Notes under the pieces: model-generated | What the model was told of the DNA's origin: nothing | The model's input: the letters and a program-made list of their open reading frames with translations, nothing else | Databases searched by the model: none | Assembly (NCBI GenBank): GCA_946481475.1 | Contig: CAMLOB010000288.1 | Span: 1-5,746, forward strand | Reading direction: 5' to 3' | From: an uncultured Chlorobiota bacterium | GTDB lineage: Bacteria; Bacteroidota; Kapaibacteriia; OLB7 | Length of the DNA: 5,746 bases | Program-made: the position numbers and the translations under genes | Shown here: positions 1-5,746 of the stretch, one piece after another | Position numbering within the stretch: the first letter of the stretch is position 1 | How the letters are laid out: each line of letters begins with the position of its first letter

Positions 1-160
<160 letters not shown>

Positions 161-189
161 TAAATGAAAAGTTTTTGATAGTTGTTGTG

Positions 190-226
190 GAAGGCATGAG
201 GACTGTACTCATGCCTTCTGCTTTTT
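190..226 (+). terminator. Intrinsic terminator between convergent genes
   Basis: An 11-bp perfect stem, GAAGGCATGAG (190-200) and CTCATGCCTTC (208-218), encloses a 7-base loop. On the plus strand it is followed by TG and then C plus five T (221-226). It fits rho-independent termination of the transcript ending at 160. It also begins 8 bases past the stop codon (226-228) of the convergent minus-strand gene and may serve both, although the minus-strand side has no clean T-run. Confidence 0.65.
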
Positions 227-2733
227 CAAGACCTTTTGCCGGTTCCGGTTGTATCTCCAAGAAGTTGCCGTACCTGTGTGTGGCGTTGATGCAGACTTTT
301 TACCCAGGGGTTGTTGGAACCGAGTTCGTTTTCAATAACGGGAAGCGAATAGCGATAAATCTCTTCTGCTTCGGTATACTCTCCCTTGTCAACCTTGATG
401 TTTGCGATGTTCAGTCGGCATTGATGGACACTTGTGTGATCGGTACCAAAAGCTTTGATGCGGATATCAAGTGCCTTCATAAACGCTTCTTCAGCATCAT
501 CAAGTCTGTTCTGTTTCTTGAACAGGGTACCCAGATTGATAAAACACTTGGCGACTTGCGGATTATTCTCTCCCAGAATACTGATTGAAAGAGACAACGC
601 TGTCTGATAATGGTCTTCGGCTTCCTGAAGTCTCTCTGCCAGACTCTCAAATGATCCCAGATTCATAAGGTTTATGGCAATCTCCGGATGATTCCCTCCG
701 TAAATCCCCCGATTGATCTCCATCGCCCGTTCCAGCAACGGTATTGCCCCTTCATAATCCTCTTCACTCCGGAGCACGGCTGCCATGTTGTTCAGGATCA
801 TTGCGGTCAGCGGATGATCGTTCCCGAGCGAACGCTCGCATCGTTCCAATGCCGTTGCGAAGATGCCGGAAGCTTCCTTCCACTTCTCCTGCGCGAAGTA
901 GAGGGCCCCGAGATTGACCAGACTCATGATCGCATCACTCTTGTCCCGTCCCATCATCCGTTCGCGAATGCTCAGCGTCCGGATAAAGAGAGGTTCGGCC
1001 TTGTCGTAATTGCGAATGGAGTAGAGGAGCGTGGCCAGTGCGTCCAGCACGGTGGCCGTCTCCAGATGGCTTTCCCCGTAGATCCCCTCAATGATGCGAA
1101 GGGCTTCCCGCAGCATCTCTTCGGCCTCCTCATAGGAGCCTTGCGCGCCGAGTGACTCTCCGAGTTTCGTCAGCGTCCGGGCGATGTGTTCGTCCGAGCC
1201 CTCATTGCTTTGGCGTCGCAGTTCGAGGGCACGACGGTAGAACCGTTCGGCCCCGCCGTACTCGGCCGCCTGGAAGAGGAATGCGCCGACAGTCTCCAGG
1301 ATTTCGGCCTCCTCCAGCGGGGTCAGCGTCCCGGATGCCTCCAGATCTTCAAGCCGTGCCGTGTAGATCGATTCGAGCGTCGCCTCCTCGTCCCTTGCCG
1401 ACACCTGCCAGTAGCGGAACGCCTCGTGCTTTTTCTCGCTGGTGAAGAGTCGGCAGAAGAGGGGGATGTCGGTCAGGCAGTGCTGCAACCGTTCCGGATC
1501 CTTCCCCTGCTGCCACTGCCACGGCTCTTCATCCACGCGGCGGTTGCCGACCGGCTGCGCGGCGAAGTACTCGCCGAGTCGGCGGTGGGTGTTCTTCTTC
1601 AGCGTTTCGGTTTTTACGTATCGTTCGGCCACGGCCGTCCGGAGATGTTCGTGGAAGAAGGTGTAGAGTCCGTCCCGCTGCATCAGATGGTAGTCGAGCG
1701 CACTGAGAATCGGCGTCAACTGTTCGATGCTTGCCTTGCTCAGATCGGAGAGTTCTTCCCGGCTCAGACCGTAGCGCGATCCCCACAACGTCCGCATGAT
1801 GTTCTGGATGTGGCGCGGCCCGAACTCCCCCTCGATCCGTTCCAGCACCCGCTGGAAGAGTCCGCTCAGATCTTCGGCCTCCAGATAGTAATCGATCTTC
1901 GACTCGCTCTCCTCCCGTCTGTTCAGCGCCCGCAGCTCTTCAAGACTTGTGCGGAGGTAGAGAGGGTTGGCGCTGCTCCGGTTCCCGGCAACGCGGCGAA
2001 TCTGGGCGGTATTGAACCGTTGGCTGAAATCTCCCAGAAATCGGCGGGCCACCTCGCGACGCTCCGATTCGGTCAGCGGTTCCACTTCCACTTCCGGCCA
2101 TCTCCGCTTCCGCATCTGCGTCAGGTAGGGGCCGTCGAGCGTGGAGATAATCAGGCGGACGTGGGGAGGAAAATCTTCCGGCAGCCAGTCGAGCGGGAAG
2201 AGATGGTCGGAACTTCCCTCAAGCTGGTTCAGTCCGTCGATGACCAGAACGAGTTCCCGGTCTCTGGTGTAGGCCAGCCATTCGGGGAACTGGCGGACGA
2301 TCTGATCGGGATCGGCCGGGAGCTGTTCGGCCAGTTCGGCCAGTTCCCTGATCTCTCCCATGATCCGGCGGAGCAGACCCGGCTGGTCGGTGCTGGCAGG
2401 GGTGGCCCCGACGTAGTGCGTGATGATGATGCTCCCGGGATGTTCCCCCTGATAGCGGTTGCTCCAGTGGGCCAGCAGCGCACTCTTGCCCGACCCCGAC
2501 TCTCCGGTAATCACCAGCGGCAGGATACGCCGTGTCCCTTCGGCGACTCCGGACCCCTCTCCTTCCCGCCACTCCCCGTCTTCAGCGTAGCGGTCAAGTC
2601 GGCTCAGGATCTTCGGATTCTCCACATAGGCGCGCCGGCGCGTCGAGGCAAATGCCTCATGCCCGTGGCGCTCGCTCTCGATTGAAGAGAGAGCCGCCCT
2701 GGAAGCGGCGGTTATATCGATAAAGTCGGACAT
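226..2733 (-). CDS. STAND-class P-loop NTPase with TPR array (NPHP3-like)
   Basis: Predicted cytoplasmic 835-residue protein, probably a nucleotide-driven molecular switch whose TPR array senses a protein or other ligand. Visible in the sequence: a linker with HEAFA and RRRAYV (residues 25-37), typical of what precedes the ATPase core in nephrocystin-3-like proteins; Walker A GESGSGKS (77-84, Lys83); Walker B LVLVIDGLNQ (161-170, Asp166); a RLIIST strand (193-198) in the sensor position; the STAND/NACHT hallmark NPLYL (256-260); and a winged-helix-like segment ending TFFHEHLRTAVAERY (358-372). From about residue 478 to 815 there are about eight 42-residue TPRs of kinesin-light-chain type (A.L..LG.....Y.EAE.....AL.I.....G..HP). 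No signal peptide or membrane segment is seen. The ATG at 2733 is chosen because it opens the recognisable region. It has no good Shine-Dalgarno, and the frame stays open 87 more codons upstream to a TAG at 2997-2995 with no ATG, only TTG candidates (e.g. 2892). Related proteins often carry an N-terminal DUF4062, TIR or other effector domain; here only ~75 residues precede Walker A, so none is present. The family assignment is firm; a defence role is inference. Confidence 0.9.
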   Translation of the reverse strand: MSDFIDITAASRAALSSIESERHGHEAFASTRRRAYVENPKILSRLDRYAEDGEWREGEGSGVAEGTRRILPLVITGESGSGKSALLAHWSNRYQGEHPGSIIITHYVGATPASTDQPGLLRRIMGEIRELAELAEQLPADPDQIVRQFPEWLAYTRDRELVLVIDGLNQLEGSSDHLFPLDWLPEDFPPHVRLIISTLDGPYLTQMRKRRWPEVEVEPLTESERREVARRFLGDFSQRFNTAQIRRVAGNRSSANPLYLRTSLEELRALNRREESESKIDYYLEAEDLSGLFQRVLERIEGEFGPRHIQNIMRTLWGSRYGLSREELSDLSKASIEQLTPILSALDYHLMQRDGLYTFFHEHLRTAVAERYVKTETLKKNTHRRLGEYFAAQPVGNRRVDEEPWQWQQGKDPERLQHCLTDIPLFCRLFTSEKKHEAFRYWQVSARDEEATLESIYTARLEDLEASGTLTPLEEAEILETVGAFLFQAAEYGGAERFYRRALELRRQSNEGSDEHIARTLTKLGESLGAQGSYEEAEEMLREALRIIEGIYGESHLETATVLDALATLLYSIRNYDKAEPLFIRTLSIRERMMGRDKSDAIMSLVNLGALYFAQEKWKEASGIFATALERCERSLGNDHPLTAMILNNMAAVLRSEEDYEGAIPLLERAMEINRGIYGGNHPEIAINLMNLGSFESLAERLQEAEDHYQTALSLSISILGENNPQVAKCFINLGTLFKKQNRLDDAEEAFMKALDIRIKAFGTDHTSVHQCRLNIANIKVDKGEYTEAEEIYRYSLPVIENELGSNNPWVKSLHQRHTQVRQLLGDTTGTGKRS

Positions 2734-3004
2734 GCGTTGACGAGAGTCGCAATGATCCAGCCGGCGGATTTTCCTTTTGCAGTTTACAGATATAGGGAAA
2801 AGGACGGCATCGGACAACAACAATCGTTGTCTCTTTACAAAGATTGTCGGGTAAGACCGTGCAGACAAACGGAAGTTACCGTAATTCGGCAAGCTCCGGC
2901 AGAAATCCGGGAAGGATATCTTCTGCGGGGACGATTCGGTCGAAGCCCTCTTCCCGTCATCCCCTTTCCTGTCGATGCGAACGTCCTCCTTTTCCTATCC
3001 AGAA
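2734..3004. other. Intergenic region between the two minus-strand genes
   Basis: About 270 bases separate the terminator hairpin of the lamin-tail gene from the chosen STAND start. The STAND reading frame is open through most of it (to 2997), but the encoded residues are rich in Arg, Lys and Ser and match no domain I recognise. Local AT-richness rises near 2765-2850, so I read it as leader and promoter rather than coding. A 41-codon Arg-rich ORF on the minus strand is also possible but unsupported. Confidence 0.5.
2787..2831 (-). promoter_or_regulatory. Tentative promoter and dyad upstream of STAND gene
   Basis: Read on the minus strand, a TTG (2817-2815) lies 20 bases before TATATCTG (2794-2787). 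This resembles the Bacteroidota -33/-7 pattern (TTG, then TAnnTTTG) with one mismatch. It would place the transcript start about 45-55 bases before the ATG at 2733. The dyad GACAAC (2813-2818) and GTTGTC (2826-2831), separated by 7 bases, overlaps the -33 element and could be an operator. Both matches are short and could be chance. The assignment also depends on the organism really being of the Bacteroidota type. Confidence 0.25.
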
Positions 3005-3034
3005 TGAAGCGGCTTCATTCCTGAAGCCGCTTCA
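3005..3034 (-). terminator. Perfect 13-bp hairpin after lamin-tail gene
   Basis: TGAAGCGGCTTCA (3005-3017) and TGAAGCCGCTTCA (3022-3034) are exact reverse complements around a 4-base loop. On the minus strand the hairpin begins 4 bases after the stop codon (3041-3039) of the lamin-tail gene, the usual place for a terminator. The following bases on that strand are TTCTGG, so the U-tract is poor. It may work as a weak terminator or as a 3'-end stabilising hairpin. Confidence 0.65.
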
Positions 3035-3038
3035 GGTC

Positions 3039-4616
3039 CTACAGTCTTCTCGCAACAACAATTGTCCGCTGTGCCGTAGTGATGCCGGTCCCTTCCTCGC
3101 CGTAGGATTCGATCCGAACGACGTAGATGCCGATCGGCAGCGGACGTCCGTCGTCGTCGGTTCCGTCCCAGATGAAGCTCCCCTCAGCCGCCGACGGTTC
3201 GTTGTTGATCGGACGGGCCGCACGGCGACCCTGCCGGTCGTAGAATGTGATGACGATCCGGGAAGCCGGAGCCGGAAGGCGATAGGTGATCCGGGTGAAG
3301 TCCTCGAACCCGTCTCCGTCCGGGGAGATCGTTTCCGGCAAGACCGATAACAGGGCGTCTTCAGTCGATACGGGAACCGAACGGGAGTTCGGGGCCCCGG
3401 GCGTCCCCCCTGCCGGAGCGACGCAGCTTGACCAGTTGCGGGGATCGTTGCTTCCCCCTTCCATATCGATCCGCTCCAGAGAAATTCCCTTCGTGTCGCC
3501 GATCCGGTTCCAGTGCCGGTCATTGTCATATCCGATGCTGTCGACTGTCCGACCGTCCGGATTCCGCAGCACGACCTCATCGCCGTTCAGGTTCAGACCG
3601 AGATCCTTGCCGAGAATGATCACGTTGGAGGAATCGAGCAGATCGGGATAGTGCTGATGGATCAGACTGTCGCTTGCAATCAGGCCGTAGCCTCCCGGCC
3701 GGATCGAAGGGGCACCTTCGGGAATCAGTCGTTGCTGTCCCGAGCTTTCGGTGATGCTCCATCCGGCCAGCGGGACCGGACGGGAACCGGCATTATAGAC
3801 TTCAACATATTCGGCACCACTCTCCCCGCCGACCGGAAGGGGGTCGTACATGATTTCGGTAATGACGAGTCCGCTGTCGGGCGGACTGCGTCGGAGCGTC
3901 AGGAGAAGATGATTGTCCCTTTCCCGTTCATCCTGCGGGAACTCGATGCGGAGCAGGGCAATCTCTCCTTCATCGGTCAGGGGGTGGGGCCAGACGACTT
4001 CAAGGAGATGTTGTCCTCCTGCGGAAAGGGGAGGGAGAGCCGACCGGGAAAGCTCCTCTTCGGGTTCGCCCAGACCGTTTGTGTCGGCATCGTGGAAGAG
4101 AAGAAGCGATGCTCCTTCGGCCCGTTCCGTGCCGCTGTTGTACAGGCGGAACGCAAGGGACGAACCGACCGGATCGAACCGGAGGGAATCGATACCGAGA
4201 TTGTTTGCCGGAGGGAAGATGGAGTTCGTCCGACCGGGCGTTGCGCCGGTGGAATCTTCCGAGTTGCGCCACGACGCCGAGTCGTTTGTCCGGTCGGCAA
4301 AGTGCCGCCGTTCCAGCGATCTCCCTTCCCCTCCTCCCCACGAACCGAAGTAGTGAAGCGAGTCGACGGTCTCTCCCGCTCCGTTCTTCAGCACGATCTC
4401 TTCCTCTGCGTTGTTGAACGTCGGCAGCGCCATGCCGATGATCCGAACCGAATCGGCAACCCGCCGGATTGAACGGAACGCCGCAGAGTCCGATGTTATC
4501 AGGAGATATTCTCCCGGTTTCAGAATGCCGGAGGGAATCGATCTGCTCGTCCCGGCGTCGCTGATCTTCCATCCTGCAAGGTCAACCGGCAGCCTGTCGG
4601 CGTTGTATAACTCCAC
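3039..4616 (-). CDS. Lamin-tail-domain surface protein, 5'-truncated
   Basis: A 525-residue open fragment of a larger, probably exported protein. A first lamin tail domain (LTD), about residues 1-130, begins mid-domain with ELYNADRLPVDLAGWKIS, lacking its usual first strand. Residues about 135-243 form a CARDB/Ig-like stretch (FRLYNSGTERAEGASLLLF, then D-rich loops). A second, complete LTD spans about 249-410 (VITEIMYDPL, EYVEVYNAGSRPVPLAGWSI, NLNGDEVVLRN, TPGAPNS). The C-terminus (about 424-525) has the SPDGDGFEDFTRITYRL entry and a FlgD-Ig-like fold with FIWDGTDDDGRPLPIGIYVV. Such modules are common at the ends of long secreted or cell-surface proteins in the FCB group. The listed start is a GTG that would be an internal Val; three bases upstream a TAG (4622-4620) closes the frame inside sequence of different composition. 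No signal peptide is present, as expected if the 5' half is missing. I therefore take this as a gene broken by insertion, rearrangement or an assembly join at about 4617-4626. Domain calls are confident; the surface role is from family knowledge. Confidence 0.85.
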   Translation of the reverse strand: MELYNADRLPVDLAGWKISDAGTSRSIPSGILKPGEYLLITSDSAAFRSIRRVADSVRIIGMALPTFNNAEEEIVLKNGAGETVDSLHYFGSWGGGEGRSLERRHFADRTNDSASWRNSEDSTGATPGRTNSIFPPANNLGIDSLRFDPVGSSLAFRLYNSGTERAEGASLLLFHDADTNGLGEPEEELSRSALPPLSAGGQHLLEVVWPHPLTDEGEIALLRIEFPQDERERDNHLLLTLRRSPPDSGLVITEIMYDPLPVGGESGAEYVEVYNAGSRPVPLAGWSITESSGQQRLIPEGAPSIRPGGYGLIASDSLIHQHYPDLLDSSNVIILGKDLGLNLNGDEVVLRNPDGRTVDSIGYDNDRHWNRIGDTKGISLERIDMEGGSNDPRNWSSCVAPAGGTPGAPNSRSVPVSTEDALLSVLPETISPDGDGFEDFTRITYRLPAPASRIVITFYDRQGRRAARPINNEPSAAEGSFIWDGTDDDGRPLPIGIYVVRIESYGEEGTGITTAQRTIVVARRL

Positions 4617-4619
4617 CCT

Positions 4620-4914
4620 CTATAACGCATCTGCAAATGCGGCCAAATCATGAACAAAAACGCCGTTTTTTGACCGATGACAAGATATGGGTACAACAGT
4701 AGTACAACAATCGGCAGGCTTATATGGCCTTATATGATTCACTTTGGTACGATAGGAACCGTCAAAATACACGTTGTACCCACCCATCCACTGAGCCATA
4801 TCACCAACATAACTGTCCTGAGAAGCGCGCAAAGATAAGCATACCAGTGTTTCCTTGCCTTCCAGCCTGGAAGATGGATATTGTTCTCTATCCTCTCTTC
4901 CCCTTTTACTTGTT
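4620..4914. other. Low-GC region beyond junction, no convincing gene
   Basis: Base composition drops from the GC-rich coding DNA to clearly more AT-rich sequence at about 4620. A 101-codon GTG-started frame on the minus strand (4925-4620) and plus-strand reading from 4724 are open, but neither looks like a known protein, and the plus-strand frame runs through the large hairpin. The region holds three GTACAAC words, a direct repeat of CTTATATG (4719-4726, 4729-4736), and a weak sigma70-like pair TTGCCT (4855-4860) and TATTGT (4879-4884) with an 18-base spacer. That pair could start a transcript at about 4890, just before the hairpin. Confidence 0.5.
4689..4781. repeat. GTACAAC words in direct and inverted arrangement
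   Basis: GGGTACAAC (4689-4697) is the exact reverse complement of GTTGTACCC (4773-4781), with 75 bases between. An extra direct copy of the GTACAAC core lies at 4702-4708. The arrangement of two direct words and one inverted word around a short spacer resembles clustered binding sites for a recombinase or regulator. The words are short, and no protein that would bind them is in the window. Confidence 0.4.
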
Positions 4915-4921
4915 GCCTGAC

Positions 4922-5061
4922 CCACTGCGAAGCATAGCGAAGGCTGACCGATGCCGCCAGCCCGTCAACCCCCGGCCCGCACCAGTCGCTCTGCGACCCG
5001 TGTTGGGGGTTGACCGTCTGGCTCACCGCATCGGTCATGTCCACCTTCGCCTCCGCAGTGG
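4922..5061 (+). ncRNA. Large ~140-nt stem-loop leader upstream of small gene
   Basis: The two halves are nearly complementary along their whole length. Stems, outermost first: 4922-4929 with 5054-5061 (8 bp); 4937-4943 with 5044-5050 (7 bp); 4945-4954 with 5028-5037 (10 bp, TGACCGATGC/GCATCGGTCA); 4956-4960 with 5018-5022 (5 bp); 4964-4973 with 5005-5014 (10 bp, GTCAACCCCC/GGGGGTTGAC); and an apical 4985-4989 with 4993-4997 around TCT. Small internal loops separate them, giving one long rod of 45 paired positions. It ends 28 bases before the ATG of the small gene, so it could be a 5' leader RNA, an independent structured RNA or a DNA cruciform or mobile-element hairpin. I do not recognise it as a named RNA family, and RT, transposase or integrase genes are absent from the window. 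Confidence 0.55.
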
Positions 5062-5062
5062 A

Positions 5063-5089
5063 GGTCATTCAACAAAAGGAGAAATGACC
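5063..5089 (+). promoter_or_regulatory. Hairpin with Shine-Dalgarno in its loop
   Basis: GGTCATT (5063-5069) pairs perfectly with AATGACC (5083-5089), leaving a 13-base loop that contains AAGGAG (5076-5081). The 3' arm ends on the base before the ATG at 5090. The Shine-Dalgarno sits 8 bases from this ATG, which decides the start; the in-frame ATG at 5084 lies only 2 bases from it and inside the stem. The hairpin stacks one base after the large stem-loop, so ribosome access may be structure-controlled. Confidence 0.6.
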
Positions 5090-5491
5090 ATGACAGATAA
5101 CCCTACCCTCACCAAAGCCGACCTGGCGCAATTCACTGGTACAGATATTCGGTATAGCTATCGCTACGACCCATCCATGCACTATACCGAGGGGGTCAAA
5201 TACGTGGCAGACATGGCATCTGCACACTGGATAATTGCCGAAATATCGTTAGGGCAAATTTTTTCGTTTGTTCAACCAGTGAAGTTCCAACATTGGACGC
5301 TGACTGTTGACTCTGACCGTAATACAAATTTGATCTGCACAGATCAAAATGGTGTAGTTGTGACAATGGCAAGGCCCGCAGAAACAAACTTCCCGTTGGA
5401 TGAAATATCATTCTTCTTCACCAACAATGTATTGTGTCTGCCGAGCGAGTATCGTCACATATCCAAGTTCTGGCCAGCCACCCCTACCTAA
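5090..5491 (+). CDS. DUF6876-like small protein
   Basis: A 133-residue soluble protein of unknown function. The pattern LTKADLAQFTGT (residues 5-16), then YTEGVKYVADMASAHWII, FQHWTLTVD and NFPLDEISFFF, ending in LPSEY, matches what I remember of DUF6876 proteins. These are single-domain proteins of about this length, found mostly in accessory regions and on plasmids or integrative elements. There is no signal peptide, membrane helix or obvious catalytic motif. The start at 5090 is supported by AAGGAG 8 bases upstream; the open frame extends further 5' only because the structured leader happens to lack stops. The gene stands alone, with its own leader hairpins before it and a strong terminator 19 bases after it. 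Its composition is more AT-rich than the genes at 226-4616, consistent with separate ancestry. The family call is from memory of the motif order and needs a profile search. Confidence 0.8.
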   Translation: MTDNPTLTKADLAQFTGTDIRYSYRYDPSMHYTEGVKYVADMASAHWIIAEISLGQIFSFVQPVKFQHWTLTVDSDRNTNLICTDQNGVVVTMARPAETNFPLDEISFFFTNNVLCLPSEYRHISKFWPATPT

Positions 5492-5509
5492 CGAGAATTG
5501 ATCGCATCC

Positions 5510-5546
5510 CCCTGCTCCGGATATACCGGAGCAGGGATTTTTTTTT
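5510..5546 (+). terminator. Intrinsic terminator of the DUF6876-like gene
   Basis: An 11-bp perfect GC-rich stem, CCCTGCTCCGG (5510-5520) and CCGGAGCAGGG (5526-5536), has an ATATA loop and is followed by A and nine T (5538-5546). It starts 19 bases after the stop codon and is a textbook rho-independent terminator, indicating that the gene is the last of its transcript. Confidence 0.92.
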
Positions 5547-5746
5547 GATCTCTGAACGGGTAGTGGGATGAACTGAGGGGCATCAAGTGCTTCCGGCAAC
5601 TTGCGTCAATTCATGTAAACAATGGCAGACTTGAATCTGCTTGACCAACTACCGTTTTGTAGACCAAAACGCCCGGAGCTTTCCGGGCGTTTCTATGGAT
5701 ATGCATGTCCTGTGGCTTGCTACAACAACGACGCCTCGATTACCAG
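5547..5746. other. Structured 3' region with no called gene
   Basis: No open frame here has a recognisable product. Small inverted repeats occur in series: GCAGA/TCTGC (5625-5640), CGTTTTG/CAAAACG (5653-5671) and the terminator-like hairpin 5667-5692. At the right edge, short frames remain open in both directions. On the plus strand one begins at ATG 5705. On the minus strand CTGGTAATCGAG reads LVIEASLL and then TAG at 5722-5720, which could be the end of a convergent gene using the 5667-5692 hairpin. These are too short to call. Confidence 0.4.
5667..5692. terminator. Terminator-like hairpin near right edge
   Basis: An 11-bp stem, AAACGCCCGGA (5667-5677) and TCCGGGCGTTT (5682-5692), with a GCTT loop. 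Because the arms begin and end in A and T runs it could act in either direction; the minus strand continues as GGCGTTTTGG. It may end a gene lying beyond the right edge on the minus strand, or close the leader of a plus-strand gene. Confidence 0.6.

Noticed and set aside
1186..2685. 499-codon plus-strand open frame opposite the STAND gene
   Set aside because: It is exactly antisense to a clearly conserved NTPase and its product shows no domain; GC-rich codon use on the minus strand leaves the opposite frame open.
2871..2994. N-terminal extension of the STAND protein from TTG 2892 or beyond
   Set aside because: The frame is open, but there is no ATG, no clear Shine-Dalgarno, no recognised domain, and the AT-rich part resembles a promoter; kept only as an alternative start.
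3513..4472. 319-codon plus-strand open frame opposite the lamin-tail gene
   Set aside because: It is a shadow of the lamin-tail and Ig-like coding strand, with Arg/Pro/Ser-rich, domainless translation.
4620..4925. 101-codon minus-strand frame ending at the junction
   Set aside because: It starts with GTG inside the large hairpin arm, matches no protein I recognise, and its stop only coincides with the broken lamin-tail frame. It could be a remnant, but I cannot support it.
4922..5061. Integron attC site
   Set aside because: The hairpin is long and lies upstream of a small gene like a cassette site, and ACCTAAC overlaps the stop of the small gene, but the paired RYYYAAC and GTTRRRY core sites are not at the expected ends and no integrase is present.
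4739..5068. 109-codon minus-strand frame through the 140-base hairpin
   Set aside because: Most of its 5' half is the self-complementary structure itself, and the 3' half has no recognisable pattern.
5621..5662. tRNA-like remnant on the minus strand (TTCAAGT next to a GCAGA/TCTGC stem)
   Set aside because: The T-loop-like word gives a 6-base loop or a mismatched stem, the conserved G53-C61 pair is missing, and no acceptor or anticodon arm can be drawn.

Overview
The window joins two pieces of unlike DNA. Positions ~80-4619 are GC-rich, with a dense coding signal on the minus strand. Positions ~4620-5746 are more AT-rich and carry one small plus-strand gene preceded by a very large RNA-type hairpin. 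The first ~50 bases are an unbroken C run that looks like a contig-end artefact. The lamin-tail plus FlgD-like C-terminal module protein, and possible Bacteroidota-style promoter spacing, suggest an FCB-group bacterium (Bacteroidota, Chlorobi or Ignavibacteria relatives), probably from environmental or metagenomic DNA. This is inference from protein style; there is no rRNA or other marker to fix it.

Layout. (1) 1-160: poly-C edge, then the possible last codons of a plus-strand gene ending in tandem stops. (2) 190-226: a perfect 11-bp hairpin plus T-run between this end and the convergent minus-strand gene. (3) 2733-226, minus: an 835-residue STAND P-loop NTPase with a nephrocystin-3-like ATPase core and about eight 42-residue kinesin-light-chain-type TPRs, but no recognisable N-terminal effector domain. 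(4) 2734-3004: intergenic, with a tentative promoter and dyad. (5) 3005-3034: a perfect 13-bp hairpin, the probable terminator of the next gene. (6) 4616-3039, minus: a surface or secreted protein with two lamin-tail domains and a FlgD-Ig-like C-terminus. Its 5' part is missing because similarity stops abruptly at ~4620. (7) 4620-4914: a lower-GC stretch with no convincing gene and three copies of a GTACAAC word, one inverted. (8) 4922-5061: a ~140-nt nearly continuous stem-loop, followed one base later by a hairpin (5063-5089) that holds the Shine-Dalgarno sequence of (9) 5090-5491, plus: a 133-residue DUF6876-like protein. (10) 5510-5546: its strong intrinsic terminator. (11) 5547-5746: no called gene, but a cluster of small hairpins including two that are mutually exclusive.

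The two minus-strand genes point the same way but are separated by a hairpin and ~300 bp, so they are probably separate transcription units with unrelated roles (cell-surface protein; NTPase with sensor repeats, possibly signalling or defence). The DUF6876-like gene belongs to a different compositional block. It is either on an inserted mobile segment that cut the lamin-tail gene or on a chimeric assembly join. The most unusual structure in the window is the tandem hairpin leader of that small gene.
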